Source: Serratia sarumanii (GTDB taxonomy: Bacteria; Pseudomonadota; Gammaproteobacteria; Enterobacterales; Enterobacteriaceae). Taken from it: DNA of 64,000 nt. Shown here piece after piece: positions 1 through 20,418 of the stretch; the stretch's first letter is position 1; each line of letters opens with the position of its first letter. The stretch is from NCBI RefSeq assembly GCF_029962605.1, contig NZ_CP124750.1, positions 248,001-312,000 on the forward strand, read 5' to 3'. A model generated the notes under the pieces. The model did not search any database. It had not been told where the DNA came from and saw only the letters and a program-made list of their open reading frames with translations. A program made the translations under genes and the position numbers.

Positions 1-287
<287 letters not shown>

Positions 288-389
288 ACAACACCGAAGG
301 TGTTTTAGAGACGAAGAGATTTTCAGCGAAGTTCCGAGATTGGTTCTGATGGCGACACGAGAGTGACGCGGTTGGAATGAAACAGAATT

Positions 390-509
390 TGCCTGGCGGC
401 AATAGCGCGGTGGTCCCACCTGACCCCATGCCGAACTCAGAAGTGAAACGCCGTAGCGCCGATGGTAGTGTGGGGTCTCCCCATGCGAGAGTAGGACACT
501 GCCAGGCAT
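390..509 (+). rRNA. rrf: 5S ribosomal RNA
   Basis: A 120-nt 5S gene begins TGCCTGGCGG and ends TGCCAGGCAT, so its ends pair. It appears identical to the 5S at 42516-42635. The 23S-5S spacer differs from that of the second operon at only a few positions (around 326-330 and 367). Confidence 0.97.
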
Positions 510-523
510 CAAACCAAGCCGAA

Positions 524-551
524 AGCCCTGAACTGACGTTCAGGGCTTTTT
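524..551 (+). terminator. rrn distal terminator
   Basis: A 10-bp stem (AGCCCTGAAC / GTTCAGGGCT) with a 4-nt loop is followed by a T run. It lies 15 nt after the 5S 3' end and is a standard intrinsic terminator for the rRNA operon. The same 67-nt block (491-557) recurs at 42798-42864 after the other rrn operon. Confidence 0.9.
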
Positions 552-557
552 GCTATG

Positions 558-884
558 GGGAAAATAAATTCCCTGGCTGTATTTATTGCTTATAGAAATA
601 CCTCTATTGGCATATGCTGCTTATTTTCATAAGGAAGCATAATGTTTTTTGTCAGAGAAAAAGCTAGCTAAATATATAATTGATAGCTCCAGATTATTAT
701 TTAAATAATAAAAATATCTATTTATGAAGATGTTGATGAGAATTATCCGGTTATATCAAGGATAAATCTTAATTCTCCAGTGTATTAGGCGATAAATTTC
801 ACGTTAATTAAAACAAATATTAGCCAGACGCCTCGAATCGAGTAGACTAGGCGAAAGATTATTTCTTTATGGGTACTGAACGTT
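558..884. other. AT-rich intergenic region before murB
   Basis: These 327 nt between the rrn terminator and murB are clearly AT-rich and contain no convincing ORF. They should hold the murB-birA promoter, but I cannot assign a -35/-10 pair with confidence. No RNA gene or mobile element is visible. Confidence 0.6.
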
Positions 885-1922
885 ATGTCTACTGAAAGCG
901 CGTCTTTAAAAAACCACAATACGTTTGCGCTCCCGGTCAACGCAGCGCACCTGATCATGGCCGATAGAATTGAGCTGATGCTCAAAGTGTGGCAACAAAC
1001 GCGCAAGCGTCAGGAGCCGCTGCTGATTCTCGGTGAAGGTAGCAACGTGCTGTTCCTGGAGGATTTTTCTGGCACGGTAATGGTCAATCAGTTGAAAGGT
1101 ATCGATGTTCGGGAAGATAACGATGCCTGGTATCTCCACGTCAGCTCCGGTGAAAACTGGCATGACCTGGTGCAATATACGCTGCAGGCCGGGATCTGCG
1201 GCCTGGAAAACCTGGCGTTGATTCCTGGATTGGCCGGCTCCGCCCCTATCCAGAACATCGGCGCCTACGGCGTCGAATTGAAAGACGTCTGCGAGTATGT
1301 CGATCTGCTGGACTTCTCTACCGGTGCTATCGATCGCATTCCGGCTGCCGAGTGTGGTTTCGGTTACCGGGAAAGCATTTTCAAACACCGTTTCCAAACC
1401 GGGCATGTCATTGTCGGGCTGGGCCTGCGTCTCAACAAACAATGGCAACCCAAATTGAGCTACGGCGATCTGGCCAAGCTGGATCCCGCCACGGTGACGC
1501 CGCTTCAGGTATTTGAATCCGTATGCGCCATGCGCCGCAGCAAGCTGCCCGATCCGCGTGAAACCGGTAATGCCGGCAGCTTCTTCAAGAATCCGCTGGT
1601 GAACGCAGAGAAAGCTGCAGAACTCATCGCCAAATATCCCGGCATGCCGCACTATCCGCAGCAGGATGGCCAGGTGAAGCTGGCCGCCGGATGGCTTATC
1701 GATCAATGCGAACTGAAAGGATATCGTATCGGCGGCGCTGCGGTACACCGTCAGCAGGCGCTGGTGCTGGTGAACATCGACAACGCCCACAGCCAAGATG
1801 TGGTGGCGCTGGCGCGCCACGTACGCAAGACAGTGGCCGATAAATTTGGCGTCTGGCTGGAGCCTGAGGTGCGTTTTATTGGCGCGACCGGTGAGCTGAA
1901 TGCCGTGGCGGTGCTGTCATGA
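885..1922 (+). CDS. murB: UDP-N-acetylenolpyruvoylglucosamine reductase MurB
   Basis: Cytoplasmic FAD enzyme that uses NADPH to reduce UDP-GlcNAc-enolpyruvate to UDP-MurNAc, the second committed step of peptidoglycan precursor synthesis. The 345-aa product has the usual enterobacterial type-I length. The FAD-binding segment includes EGSNVLF and [25 protein letters not shown] supplies the conserved substrate-site Arg; NAGSFFKNP carries the catalytic Ser (proton donor); PEVRFIG near the C-terminus carries the conserved Glu. The ATG at 885 gives the family N-terminus, although its ribosome-binding site is weak. The stop overlaps the birA start by 4 nt (ATGA), so the two genes are probably translationally coupled, as in E. 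coli. Confidence 0.97.
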   Translation: MSTESASLKNHNTFALPVNAAHLIMADRIELMLKVWQQTRKRQEPLLILGEGSNVLFLEDFSGTVMVNQLKGIDVREDNDAWYLHVSSGENWHDLVQYTLQAGICGLENLALIPGLAGSAPIQNIGAYGVELKDVCEYVDLLDFSTGAIDRIPAAECGFGYRESIFKHRFQTGHVIVGLGLRLNKQWQPKLSYGDLAKLDPATVTPLQVFESVCAMRRSKLPDPRETGNAGSFFKNPLVNAEKAAELIAKYPGMPHYPQQDGQVKLAAGWLIDQCELKGYRIGGAAVHRQQALVLVNIDNAHSQDVVALARHVRKTVADKFGVWLEPEVRFIGATGELNAVAVLS

Positions 1923-2881
1923 AAGATACCAAGGTTCCGTTAAAACTGATCGCGCTGCTGGCCGACGGTGAATTTCATTCCGGGGAACACCTGGGTGAGT
2001 CACTGGGCATGAGCCGTGCGGCGATCAATAAGCATATTCAGACCATTCGCGAATGGGGGCTGGATGTCTTTACCGTGCCCGGCAAAGGCTACAGCCTGCC
2101 TGGCGCCATCCAGCTGTTGGAAGCCGAGCGCATCCTCAGCCTGCTGGAAGACAAGCGTGTAAGCGTGTTGCCGGTGGTCGATTCCACCAACCAATACTTG
2201 CTGGACCGCATTGCCGAATTGCACTCTGGTGACGCCTGTGTCGCTGAATACCAGCAGGCAGGGCGAGGGCGCCGCGGGCGGCAGTGGATCTCGCCATTCG
2301 GCGCTAATTTATACCTGTCGATGTTCTGGCGATTGGAGCAGGGGCCGGCTGCGGCAATGGGGCTTAGCCTGGTGATCGGGATGGTGATGGCGGAAGTTCT
2401 GCAGCGTCTCGGTGCGGCCGATGTGCGCGTGAAGTGGCCTAACGATCTCTACCTGAACGATCGTAAATTGGCGGGGATCCTGGTCGAACTGACGGGGAAA
2501 ACCGGCGATGCGGCTCAACTGGTCATCGGTGCCGGCATCAACCTGGCGATGCGTGATACCAATGCCAGCGCCATTACTCAAGGATGGATTAACCTACAGG
2601 AAGCGGGAATTCAGATCGATCGCAATGAGCTGGCTGCAACCCTGCTTAATGAACTGCGTCAGTCGTTGAAACAGTTTGAGATAGACGGGCTGGCACCCTT
2701 TATCGGTCGCTGGCGTACCCTGGATAACTTTATCGAAAGGCCGGTCAAGCTGCTTATCGGCGAGCGGCAGATTGTGGGTATCGCCCGAGGAATCGATTCG
2801 CAGGGTGCGCTGCTGCTGGAACAAGACGGGGAGATCAAGCCCTTCATCGGTGGGGAGATATCGCTGCGCAGCGCAGAATAG
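1919..2881 (+). CDS. birA: Biotin protein ligase / biotin operon repressor BirA
   Basis: Bifunctional cytoplasmic protein. It makes biotinyl-5'-AMP and transfers biotin to the AccB lysine, and as a biotinyl-AMP-bound dimer it represses the bio operon. The 320-aa product has an N-terminal winged helix (roughly residues 5-60, with recognition-helix sequence [11 protein letters not shown]), the biotinyl-adenylate loop GRGRRGRQW (about residues 115-123), the KWPNDLY ligase motif and a C-terminal SH3-like domain. The winged helix indicates the regulatory class, not a ligase-only form. It overlaps murB by 4 nt. Confidence 0.97.
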   Translation: MKDTKVPLKLIALLADGEFHSGEHLGESLGMSRAAINKHIQTIREWGLDVFTVPGKGYSLPGAIQLLEAERILSLLEDKRVSVLPVVDSTNQYLLDRIAELHSGDACVAEYQQAGRGRRGRQWISPFGANLYLSMFWRLEQGPAAAMGLSLVIGMVMAEVLQRLGAADVRVKWPNDLYLNDRKLAGILVELTGKTGDAAQLVIGAGINLAMRDTNASAITQGWINLQEAGIQIDRNELAATLLNELRQSLKQFEIDGLAPFIGRWRTLDNFIERPVKLLIGERQIVGIARGIDSQGALLLEQDGEIKPFIGGEISLRSAE

Positions 2882-2891
2882 TTAGAGAAAG

Positions 2892-2913
2892 CAGGGGACG
2901 GCGACGTCCCCTG
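2892..2913. terminator. Hairpin between convergent birA and coaA
   Basis: A 9-bp perfect stem (CAGGGGACG / CGTCCCCTG) with a 4-nt loop lies in the 47-nt gap between the convergent birA and coaA stop codons. There is no strong T run on either strand, so termination may be weak or factor-assisted. Confidence 0.5.
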
Positions 2914-2928
2914 AATCGATCGGTAGGC

Positions 2929-3879
2929 TTACTTTCTTAAACGCACGCTTTCAACGGCGTGGTTAGCGCTTTTGGTCATGATCAGGCTGGCGCGTTCGCG
3001 TGTAGGCAATATATTCTGCTGCAAATTCAATCCGTTAATTTCATTCCATAATTGCGTGGCGATATTAATCGCTTCCGGTTCCGGCAATTTTGAATAGTGA
3101 TGGAAATAAGAATCGGGATTGGAAAATGCGCCTTGACGGAATTTCAGGAAGCGATTGATATACCAGCTTTGCAATAGCGTCTCCGGGGCATCGACATATA
3201 TAGAGAAGTCGACAAAATCGGAAACGAATACGCGATGCGGATCGTGAGGATAATCCATGCCGCTTTGCAATACGTTAAGCCCTTCCAGGATCAAAATATC
3301 CGGTTGCTCGATGACTTTATTACCTTCGGGCACAACGTCATAGATCAAATGAGAATAAACCGGAGCGGTGACGCGTTTGGCGCCGGATTTCACTTCCGAC
3401 ACGAATTTCACCAGGCTATGCATATCGTAAGACTGCGGGAAGCCTTTTTTCTTCATCAGACCGCGCTCGTTCAGCACCTTATTAGGATGCAAGAAGCCGT
3501 CGGTCGTGATCAGCTCCACGCTGCGATGTTCAGGCCAGCGGCTCAGCAACGCTTGCAACAGACGAGCGGTCGTGCTCTTACCAACGGCTACGCTGCCGGC
3601 GATGCCGATGACATAGGGAATCTTTTGCCCGTCGGTGCCGAGGAATTGCTCCAGCACCGCCTGTCGGCGCAGGTTGGAACTGATATAGAAGTTCAACAGC
3701 CGTGACAGCGGCAGATAAATCTGCGCAACTTCTTCCAACGAGAGATCTTCGTTAATCCCTTTCAGTTTAACGATCTCTTCTTCCGACAACGTCAGCGGCA
3801 CCGAATCTCGCAACGCCGCCCATTGGGTACGATCGAACTGTAGGTAAGGCGTTGCTAAAGATTGATCTCTTTTTATCAT
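2929..3879 (-). CDS. coaA: Type I pantothenate kinase CoaA
   Basis: Phosphorylates pantothenate with ATP, the rate-controlling step of coenzyme A synthesis, and is feedback-inhibited by CoA in this family. The 316-aa product matches the E. coli enzyme in length. A P-loop GSVAVGKST sits near residue 95, followed by the family regions SYDMHSL and ILEGLNVLQ. It is a single gene convergent with birA; the ATG at 3879 gives the expected N-terminus. The order birA-coaA-tRNA cluster is the E. coli order. Confidence 0.97.
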   Translation of the reverse strand: MIKRDQSLATPYLQFDRTQWAALRDSVPLTLSEEEIVKLKGINEDLSLEEVAQIYLPLSRLLNFYISSNLRRQAVLEQFLGTDGQKIPYVIGIAGSVAVGKSTTARLLQALLSRWPEHRSVELITTDGFLHPNKVLNERGLMKKKGFPQSYDMHSLVKFVSEVKSGAKRVTAPVYSHLIYDVVPEGNKVIEQPDILILEGLNVLQSGMDYPHDPHRVFVSDFVDFSIYVDAPETLLQSWYINRFLKFRQGAFSNPDSYFHHYSKLPEPEAINIATQLWNEINGLNLQQNILPTRERASLIMTKSANHAVESVRLRK

Positions 3880-4098
3880 AAGCCAAATTCTGCCTGTTAA
3901 CGCAGGTTGGGAAAGGCGCCGGACGCCAACTCCAGAGAATAAACAAGCTGCATATTATAGACAGCTTCGTTTTTGGCGTAGACTTTTTTCGCAAAAGTTG
4001 TCGATAGGCAGCAGTTTATGTCAATTGTGCGAAGCGGCGCGCAGTTGATAAAGCGGGGTTGCAAGGCGGCATCATCGGGGCCGGATACCGCCTGAAGG

Positions 4099-4647
4099 TT
4101 AACTGGCGATGGCGCGCGAAGGTTGGTTCACGGTGAACAGGCGTTTATAATAAATAACGGTCGGATGGTAATGCCCATCGGGCCCCGCCGCATAATCCGG
4201 CAGCTCGCCCAAACAGCGATAACCCAGGCTGCGATAAAGCGCTTCTGCTGCCGAACCGGCCTGCGTATCCAGGTACAATAGCCCGCGTTGCTGCTGCAGC
4301 GCTACGTGCTCCAGCGTCTTCATCAGCGCCTGACCTACGCCGTTGCGGCGAGCGCGGCTATGCACCAACAGCTTCACCACCTCCGCACGATTACGGCCGT
4401 TCGGCTTCTGACAGAGTTCGAGTTGCACGGTGCCAACGACGCCGCGCTCGTCGCGGGCAATCCACAGCAGCAGTTCACCTTTAGCCAGGGCCGGTCGCAG
4501 ACTGTGGAAGTAACTCTCGGCGTCTTCGTGAGGGATTAAGGTGTCGTAACCGACAGAAGCGCCGTGCGTGACGGCATCGGTCAACAGGCGGGCTAATTCA
4601 TCCCGGTAAATCGGCAGCGTAGCGGCGTTGATAGGCACTATTTTCAT
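4099..4647 (-). CDS. GNAT-family N-acetyltransferase
   Basis: A 182-aa GNAT protein that would use acetyl-CoA to acetylate an unknown acceptor. The acetyl-CoA binding motif is seen as VKLLVHSRARRNGVGQALM (roughly residues 90-108), followed by a region typical of motif B (GLLYLDTQAGSAAEALYRSLGY). It resembles the small 'GNAT plus aromatic tail' enterobacterial proteins, but I cannot name a substrate. It stands alone between coaA and the tRNA cluster, transcribed away from the tRNAs; E. coli has no gene here, so this is an insertion relative to E. coli order. Confidence 0.85.
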   Translation of the reverse strand: MKIVPINAATLPIYRDELARLLTDAVTHGASVGYDTLIPHEDAESYFHSLRPALAKGELLLWIARDERGVVGTVQLELCQKPNGRNRAEVVKLLVHSRARRNGVGQALMKTLEHVALQQQRGLLYLDTQAGSAAEALYRSLGYRCLGELPDYAAGPDGHYHPTVIYYKRLFTVNQPSRAIAS

Positions 4648-5000
4648 GAGTCATTCCTCCAGATATGGGGGTAATGAAGAGAAGCAATAACTGAGCCACA
4701 GCGGCGAAAGGCATGACGACGGCAAAAGGGTGAGGGATCAGTGTAGCTCACGCCTTGGTCCGGGGCAGGTATCCCCTTTTTGGTGCATCGATCCCGCTCA
4801 CAGTTTACCGTTGCGGGTTAAGTGTTTTGAGAAGGCCGACACGGAGAAAGCGGCGCTCAAGGCTTGCAAAAAGTGGATAAAATTGTAGAGAATGATTGCC
4901 GCGAGTGATGAATGTTTGCACGCTGCAGGCTGCGAATTGCATGACAGTATGCAAAATTGACTGATTTGTGAGCGAAAGTGCGCGTAAAGCAATTTTTTTG
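4648..5000. other. Intergenic region upstream of GNAT gene and tRNA operon
   Basis: About 350 nt between the divergent GNAT gene and the tRNA operon. It must contain the GNAT promoter (minus strand) and upstream sequence for the tRNA promoter. No coding sequence or repeat is supported; the small minus-strand ORFs here have no recognisable features. Confidence 0.5.
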
Positions 5001-5029
5001 TTGCATAGGTCGCCCGCTCTACCTAGAAT
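5001..5029 (+). promoter_or_regulatory. Promoter of the thrU-tyrU-glyT-thrT-tufB operon
   Basis: A -35 TTGCAT (5001-5006) and a -10 TAGAAT (5024-5029) are spaced 17 nt apart, followed by a GC-rich discriminator (GCGCTGC) and the first tRNA 15 nt on. A GC-rich discriminator is typical of stable-RNA promoters under stringent (ppGpp/DksA) control. An AT-rich tract just upstream could act as an UP element. Confidence 0.75.
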
Positions 5030-5043
5030 GCGCTGCACTTGAT

Positions 5044-5119
<76 letters not shown>

Positions 5120-5144
5120 TTCAAGTCACAAGTAGTTAAAATCT

Positions 5145-5229
<85 letters not shown>

Positions 5230-5427
5230 AATCTTGCCTTCGGCGATTAACTGAAATGCGATAAATGCCGCAACGGTTGATAGCGGGAGGAGAGGGCGAA
5301 AGCCTTCGGCAAGGTTCGAGCTGTGCAGCGCAAGGCGCAGCCGGCCCGAAGGATGCGAGCCGAGTGATGAACAATCCTGCTCCATCCCAAAATTCTACAG
5401 AAAAATCAGGTAGCCGAGTTCCAGGAT

Positions 5428-5502
<75 letters not shown>

Positions 5503-5508
5503 AGATGT

Positions 5509-5584
5509 GCTGATATAGCTCAGTTGGTAGAGCGCACCCTTGGTAAGGGTGAGGTCGGCAGTTCGAATCTGCCTATCAGCACCA
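5509..5584 (+). tRNA. thrT: tRNA-Thr (GGT anticodon)
   Basis: A 76-nt tRNA with acceptor GCTGATA / TATCAGC, anticodon loop TTGGTAA and encoded CCA. It is the last tRNA before tuf; the 109-nt gap contains no terminator, consistent with tRNA-tufB cotranscription. Confidence 0.97.
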
Positions 5585-5657
5585 CTTCTTAATTTCTCGC
5601 CCCCTGATTTTCTTTCTGTTCTGGATTCAACGAGCAAATGCTTGGTTGATGTGGTGA

Positions 5658-6878
<1,221 letters not shown>

Positions 6879-6912
6879 TCGCTGATAAAGTTTGACGCGA
6901 CACGCGGTAAAA

Positions 6913-6935
6913 GGGCATCATTTGATGCCCTTTTT
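6913..6935 (+). terminator. Terminator after tuf
   Basis: GGGCATCA / TGATGCCC stem with a 2-nt loop followed by TTTTT, 35 nt after the tuf stop. It ends the tRNA-tufB transcript and separates it from secE-nusG. Confidence 0.9.
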
Positions 6936-7138
6936 CTACGCTGTGAACTAGAACCTATCTCATCAGCGATTTTGCAGTCATAATCATTGGTGAGATGGGC
7001 TCTTAAACCGTATTGACTGAAATACGTCATGGCGTAAAACACCGGGATAGCGCTGAAGCGGTATCCGATCGGTTTGGTTTGCCTCGCAATGCGAGGCAAA
7101 GTTGTTTGTTCTGAATCATCATTGTGACAGGTTGGTTT

Positions 7139-7522
7139 ATGAGTGCGAATACCGAGGCTCAAGGGAGCGGACGCGGCCTGGAAGCGGCAAAGTGGCTGAT
7201 CGTCGCCGTTCTGTTGGTTGTGGCTATTGTCGGTAACTATTACTACCGTGATTTAAGCCTGCCATTGCGCGCGCTGGCAGTTGTGCTGATCATCGCCGTT
7301 GCAGGTGCAGTGGCTCTGATGACCACCAAAGGCAAAGCCACCGTTGCGTTTGCCCGCGAAGCGCGTACCGAAGTACGTAAAGTGATTTGGCCAACTCGTC
7401 AGGAAACGCTACACACCACGTTGATCGTTGCCGCGGTAACCGCCGTGATGTCACTGATTCTGTGGGGGCTGGATGGTATTCTGGTCCGTCTGGTGTCGTT
7501 TATTACTGGCCTGAGGTTCTAA
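7139..7522 (+). CDS. secE: Preprotein translocase subunit SecE
   Basis: Inner-membrane subunit of the SecYEG channel that clamps SecY. The ATG at 7139 gives 127 aa beginning MSANTEAQ, the E. coli-like start; an in-frame upstream GTG at 7124 is less likely. Three hydrophobic segments are visible (about residues 18-37, 43-62 and 92-115), with the conserved cytoplasmic amphipathic region [13 protein letters not shown] between TM2 and TM3. It is one nucleotide from nusG, the universal secE-nusG pair. Confidence 0.97.
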   Translation: MSANTEAQGSGRGLEAAKWLIVAVLLVVAIVGNYYYRDLSLPLRALAVVLIIAVAGAVALMTTKGKATVAFAREARTEVRKVIWPTRQETLHTTLIVAAVTAVMSLILWGLDGILVRLVSFITGLRF

Positions 7523-7523
7523 A

Positions 7524-8069
7524 ATGTCTGAAGCTCCAAAAAAACGTTGGTACGTCGTTCAGGCGTTTTCCGGTTTTGAAGGTCGCGTAGCACAATCGCT
7601 GCGTGAACACATCAAACTGCACGATATGGAAGAGTTGTTCGGCGAAGTGATGGTGCCTACGGAAGAAGTGGTTGAAATCCGTGGCGGCCAACGTCGCAAG
7701 AGCGAGCGTAAATTCTTCCCTGGCTACGTGCTGGTGCAGATGGTGATGAATGACGCCAGCTGGCACTTGGTGCGCAGCGTACCGCGCGTCATGGGGTTCA
7801 TCGGCGGTACGTCTGACCGTCCTGCGCCGATCAGCGATAAAGAAGTTGATGCGATCATGAACCGCCTGCAGCAGGTTGGTGACAAGCCGCGTCCGAAAAC
7901 GCTGTTCGAACCGGGCGAGCTGGTGCGCGTCAACGACGGCCCGTTTGCCGATTTCAACGGCGTGGTCGAGGAAGTCGATTACGAGAAGAGCCGCCTGAAA
8001 GTTTCCGTTTCCATCTTTGGCCGTGCAACGCCGGTGGAACTGGACTTCAGCCAGGTTGAGAAAGGCTGA
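7524..8069 (+). CDS. nusG: Transcription termination/antitermination factor NusG
   Basis: 181-aa elongation factor. The N-terminal NGN domain (about residues 5-115, with [11 protein letters not shown]) binds RNA polymerase at the rpoB/rpoC clamp, and the C-terminal KOW domain (about 125-181, [14 protein letters not shown]) contacts Rho or ribosomal protein S10. Length and sequence are those of the enterobacterial housekeeping factor, not a RfaH-type paralogue. It is cotranscribed with secE. Confidence 0.98.
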   Translation: MSEAPKKRWYVVQAFSGFEGRVAQSLREHIKLHDMEELFGEVMVPTEEVVEIRGGQRRKSERKFFPGYVLVQMVMNDASWHLVRSVPRVMGFIGGTSDRPAPISDKEVDAIMNRLQQVGDKPRPKTLFEPGELVRVNDGPFADFNGVVEEVDYEKSRLKVSVSIFGRATPVELDFSQVEKG

Positions 8070-8110
8070 TCGAATAATCAGCAACGAGTGGCCCGTAGCC
8101 GCTTGTCAAA

Positions 8111-8149
8111 GGCGCGAAATTGAACTACAATTTCGCGCCTTTTGTTTTT
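8111..8149 (+). terminator. Terminator after nusG
   Basis: GGCGCGAAAT / ATTTCGCGCC stem with an 8-9 nt loop, followed by TTTTGTTTTT. It separates secE-nusG from the ribosomal protein operon. Confidence 0.88.
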
Positions 8150-8179
8150 AGATGCCTTGCCTGATGCATGTTGGGCGGG

Positions 8180-8234
8180 GTGAAACACGGGGAGCCTCTT
8201 GCGAGGCGATACTACCCAAACCGAGGAAATTTAA
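8180..8234 (+). promoter_or_regulatory. rplK leader, probable L1 autoregulatory site
   Basis: The rplK leader contains a GCCTC / GAGGC hairpin flanked by GGGA and unpaired bases just before the SD (GAGGAA). In E. coli, free L1 binds this leader, which mimics its 23S site, and blocks rplK-rplA translation. The call rests on position and general resemblance; I did not fold it. Confidence 0.5.
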
Positions 8235-9371
<1,137 letters not shown>

Positions 9372-9391
9372 TCGCATTTGCGATTATCGCT

Positions 9392-9420
9392 TTGACTTGG
9401 GGCCAAGATTTGTCTAGAAT
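9392..9420 (+). promoter_or_regulatory. Promoter upstream of rplJ (P-L10)
   Basis: TTGACT (9392-9397), a 17-nt spacer and TAGAAT (9415-9420) form a near-consensus sigma-70 promoter just after the rplA stop. In E. coli the main L10 promoter of the rplJL-rpoBC unit is in the same place. Confidence 0.8.
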
Positions 9421-9469
9421 CTTATGCCCCAAGGTTTTGCTATTGGCTATGCCGTAGGCAAAACAAAGA

Positions 9470-9640
9470 TTTTTCGGTTGGAGCCTGGCCTATCCAGGCC
9501 TCCGTCCAAGACCGCAGGTGTATCGCAAGATACTTAATCCTTCCTGCGTAGACGGTGACAGAGCCTAAGAAAATTTTTCTTTTTTATAAAAGAATGTCTT
9601 TGCTGGATTCTGCTCACCGTGTTAAGCCGCTCGGCGTGGC
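9470..9640 (+). ncRNA. L10 leader (autoregulatory RNA of rplJL)
   Basis: The leader has GGTTGGAGCCTGGCC-ATCCAGGCCTCC pairing, the GTCCAAGACCGCAGG...CCTGCGTAGACGG long-range helix with an internal TATCGCAAGATA hairpin, then an A/T-rich tract. This is the arrangement of the enterobacterial L10 leader, to which L10-(L12)4 binds to repress rplJ translation. The rest of the 338-nt rplA-rplJ gap is leader sequence running to the SD (CAGGAGC) of rplJ. Confidence 0.82.
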
Positions 9641-9709
9641 GTTTTACAAAGCGCCGAGTGAAGTGAGTTCCGGGGGATTTTCCCCGGCTAATCCAGGAGC
9701 AAAAAGCTA

Positions 9710-10207
9710 ATGGCATTAAATCTTCAAGACAAACAAGCGATTGTTGCTGAAGTCAGCGAAGTAGCCAAAGGCGCGCTGTCTGCGGTTGTTGCGGATTCCC
9801 GCGGCGTTACCGTAGATAAAATGACTGAACTGCGTAAAGCAGGTCGTGAAGCTGGCGTTTACATGCGTGTTGTTCGCAACACCCTGATGCGTCGCGTAGT
9901 TGAAGGCACTCCATTCGAATGCCTGAAAGACACGTTTGTCGGTCCAACCTTGATTGCATTCTCTCACGAACACCCGGGCGCTGCTGCTCGTCTGTTCAAA
10001 GAGTTCGCGAAAGCGAATGCAAAATTCGAGGTTAAAGCTGCGGCCTTTGAAGGTGAGCTGATCCCAGCGGCGCAAATCGACCGCCTGGCGACGCTGCCAA
10101 CTTACGAAGAAGCGATCGCACGCCTGATGGCAACCATGAAAGAAGCCGCTGCCGGCAAACTGGTTCGCACTCTGGCTGCAGTACGCGATCAGAAAGAAGC
10201 GGCGTAA
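9710..10207 (+). CDS. rplJ: 50S ribosomal protein L10
   Basis: 165-aa L10, the base of the L12 stalk. The N-terminal globular rRNA-binding domain (about 1-130) is followed by a C-terminal helix (about 140-160) that binds L12 dimers. It also acts with L12 as translational repressor of its own leader. Followed by rplL after 63 nt. Confidence 0.98.
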   Translation: MALNLQDKQAIVAEVSEVAKGALSAVVADSRGVTVDKMTELRKAGREAGVYMRVVRNTLMRRVVEGTPFECLKDTFVGPTLIAFSHEHPGAAARLFKEFAKANAKFEVKAAAFEGELIPAAQIDRLATLPTYEEAIARLMATMKEAAAGKLVRTLAAVRDQKEAA

Positions 10208-10252
10208 GCCATTCTTTCTTAGCCTTTGCTAACGTATTTAAACTATTTCTGA

Positions 10253-10636
<384 letters not shown>

Positions 10637-10675
10637 GCCAACCTTTCCGGTTGCAGCCTAGTCTTTTAGGCTGAT

Positions 10676-10706
10676 GGCTGGTGACTTTTTAGTCACCAGC
10701 CTTTTT
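10676..10706 (+). terminator. rplL-rpoB attenuator
   Basis: GGCTGGTGACT / AGTCACCAGCC stem followed by TTTTT, 40 nt after rplL. In E. coli this partial terminator lets only a fraction of transcripts reach rpoB. The remaining ~260 nt before rpoB probably also contain an RNase III processing site, which I cannot define precisely. Confidence 0.85.
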
Positions 10707-10968
10707 GCGCTGTAGGGCGCCAGTAGCGTTTCACACTGTTTGGCTGCTGGTTTCGCCTCCCAATGTTTGTTTCTATTGACGACTTAATATACCGCGGTCT
10801 TTGCACTACCAGGAGTTCTGGGGGAAGACGCGATGAAATGGTTTAAGCGTGATAGCAAGAGACATTGCGGAAAGTGTTCCCGCTTTCCGGTCGACAAAAC
10901 GGTGTTGCATGAACTGTCCCTAATCGGACGGACAGATTGGGTCACTGATCAGCGAGCTGAGGAACCCT

Positions 10969-14997
<4,029 letters not shown>

Positions 14998-15115
14998 TCG
15001 TCATGCCGGCTCAGGCTCCCCGCCTAAGGGAGCCTGAGGGTGGTTGTTCAGGTCACACGGGTATCTACTGCGGTTGTGGGTACCCAACAGGTTTAACTCC
15101 GACAGGAGCCAATCC

Positions 15116-19339
<4,224 letters not shown>

Positions 19340-19387
19340 TCGTCATCCGCGCCGCGGGCCCGGCATGCCGGGCCCATCGCCAGATAA

Positions 19388-19414
19388 ACCGCCCCCTCGG
19401 GGGCGGTTTTTTTT
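19388..19414 (+). terminator. Terminator after rpoC
   Basis: ACCGCCCCC / GGGGGCGGT with a short TC loop and an eight-base T run ends the rpoBC transcript 49 nt past the stop. The genes that follow therefore need their own promoter. Confidence 0.95.
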
Positions 19415-19506
19415 CGCCTCATGCCGGGGCCGAGCAAACTTTGCTACTATGGTTACAGCAGAAATTGACCGGCGCTTTTTACCTGACAACCAAGGACAGT
19501 GCGAAC

Positions 19507-19953
19507 ATGGACAGCCTCATTACCTTCGAAAAATTGACGGCGCAACACCTGCCTTACCTGTATGAGATCCGCTTTTCCGTTGAGGAAAACCTGCTGCATC
19601 CGCATCAGATCCAGTATCTGCAGCGCAAACAGGCGCTGGAGGACATCAACCAGGGCGGCGGCTGGATCTGCAAGCATGGCGACGACTATGCCGGCGTTGG
19701 CTTCGGGCTATTCATCCCTGAACCGCTGATCGGCGGCCTGTTCGTGAAGCCGGAATACCAGTCGAAGGGGATCGGCTCCGCCTTGCTGGCACGGATCACT
19801 CACTGGATGTTTGAACACGGCGCCGAAGCGATCCACTTAACCACCGATCCCGGCTCCAAAGCCGAAGGCTTTTATCAACATCACGGCTGGGCCGTGGTCG
19901 GGCAGGATGAATTCGGCCAGGTCGAACTGGTGAAACGCCAAGAGGGTGACTGA
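19507..19953 (+). CDS. GNAT-family N-acetyltransferase
   Basis: 148-aa acetyltransferase of unknown substrate. The GNAT core is clear: GLFVKPEYQSKGIGSALL (about residues 78-95) contains the acetyl-CoA pyrophosphate loop Q-S-K-G-I-G-S-A, and TTDPGSKAEGFYQHHGW is the C-terminal wedge typical of the family. The start is the ATG at 19507, since an in-frame ATG at 19441 would add 22 residues with no GNAT similarity. Its TGA overlaps the next ATG by one base (TGATG), so it heads a tight three-gene operon with the periplasmic protein and histidine kinase that follow. This block is absent between rpoC and thiH in E. coli. Confidence 0.85.
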   Translation: MDSLITFEKLTAQHLPYLYEIRFSVEENLLHPHQIQYLQRKQALEDINQGGGWICKHGDDYAGVGFGLFIPEPLIGGLFVKPEYQSKGIGSALLARITHWMFEHGAEAIHLTTDPGSKAEGFYQHHGWAVVGQDEFGQVELVKRQEGD

Positions 19954-20417
19954 TGAAAATCAACGGATTGATGACGTTACTGCTGCTTTCGCTGTTCAGC
20001 GCGCCGCTGTATGCGGCCGTTGACTACTTTTACCTGAAGCCGCTCGACGGCGAGAAGATCAAGATAACCCGGCAGATGCTGGAGGCGATGCCGTCGCACA
20101 CGATTAAAACCTCGACCAATTTCACCCCGGAAGATACGTTCACCGGCGTTGAGCTTGCGGAGCTGGTGAAAGCCTATCATCTGAAAGGCCAGTCGGTGCG
20201 CGCTTTCGCCTGGGATGATTACTCCTATTCGATGCCGATTGACGAGATGACTAAATACCGCGTGATCGTCGCCTATCAGCGCGGCGGCAAGCCGATCGAC
20301 GTGGGGGAACTGGGGCCGTTCGCCATTATTTATCCGCGCGATAGCTACGCCGAGCTGAATAACCTGGATGTGAACGCGAAAACCGTCTGGCAAGTTAAAC
20401 GGTTGGAGCTGAAATAA
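19953..20417 (+). CDS. Exported molybdopterin-domain-like protein without cysteine
   Basis: 154-aa protein with a clear Sec signal peptide (hydrophobic residues 5-20, cleavage probably after LYA near residue 21). The mature part resembles a small oxidoreductase-molybdopterin (sulfite oxidase-fold) domain: FTGVELAELVKAY, then DDYSYSMPIDEM, then GELGPFAIIYPRD. In true molybdoenzymes of this fold a Cys ligates Mo; this protein has no Cys at all, so catalysis through a Mo-cofactor is unlikely. Placed one base from the histidine kinase, it may be the periplasmic ligand-binding partner of that kinase. That role is inference from context. Confidence 0.6.
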   Translation: MKINGLMTLLLLSLFSAPLYAAVDYFYLKPLDGEKIKITRQMLEAMPSHTIKTSTNFTPEDTFTGVELAELVKAYHLKGQSVRAFAWDDYSYSMPIDEMTKYRVIVAYQRGGKPIDVGELGPFAIIYPRDSYAELNNLDVNAKTVWQVKRLELK

Positions 20418-20418
20418 G

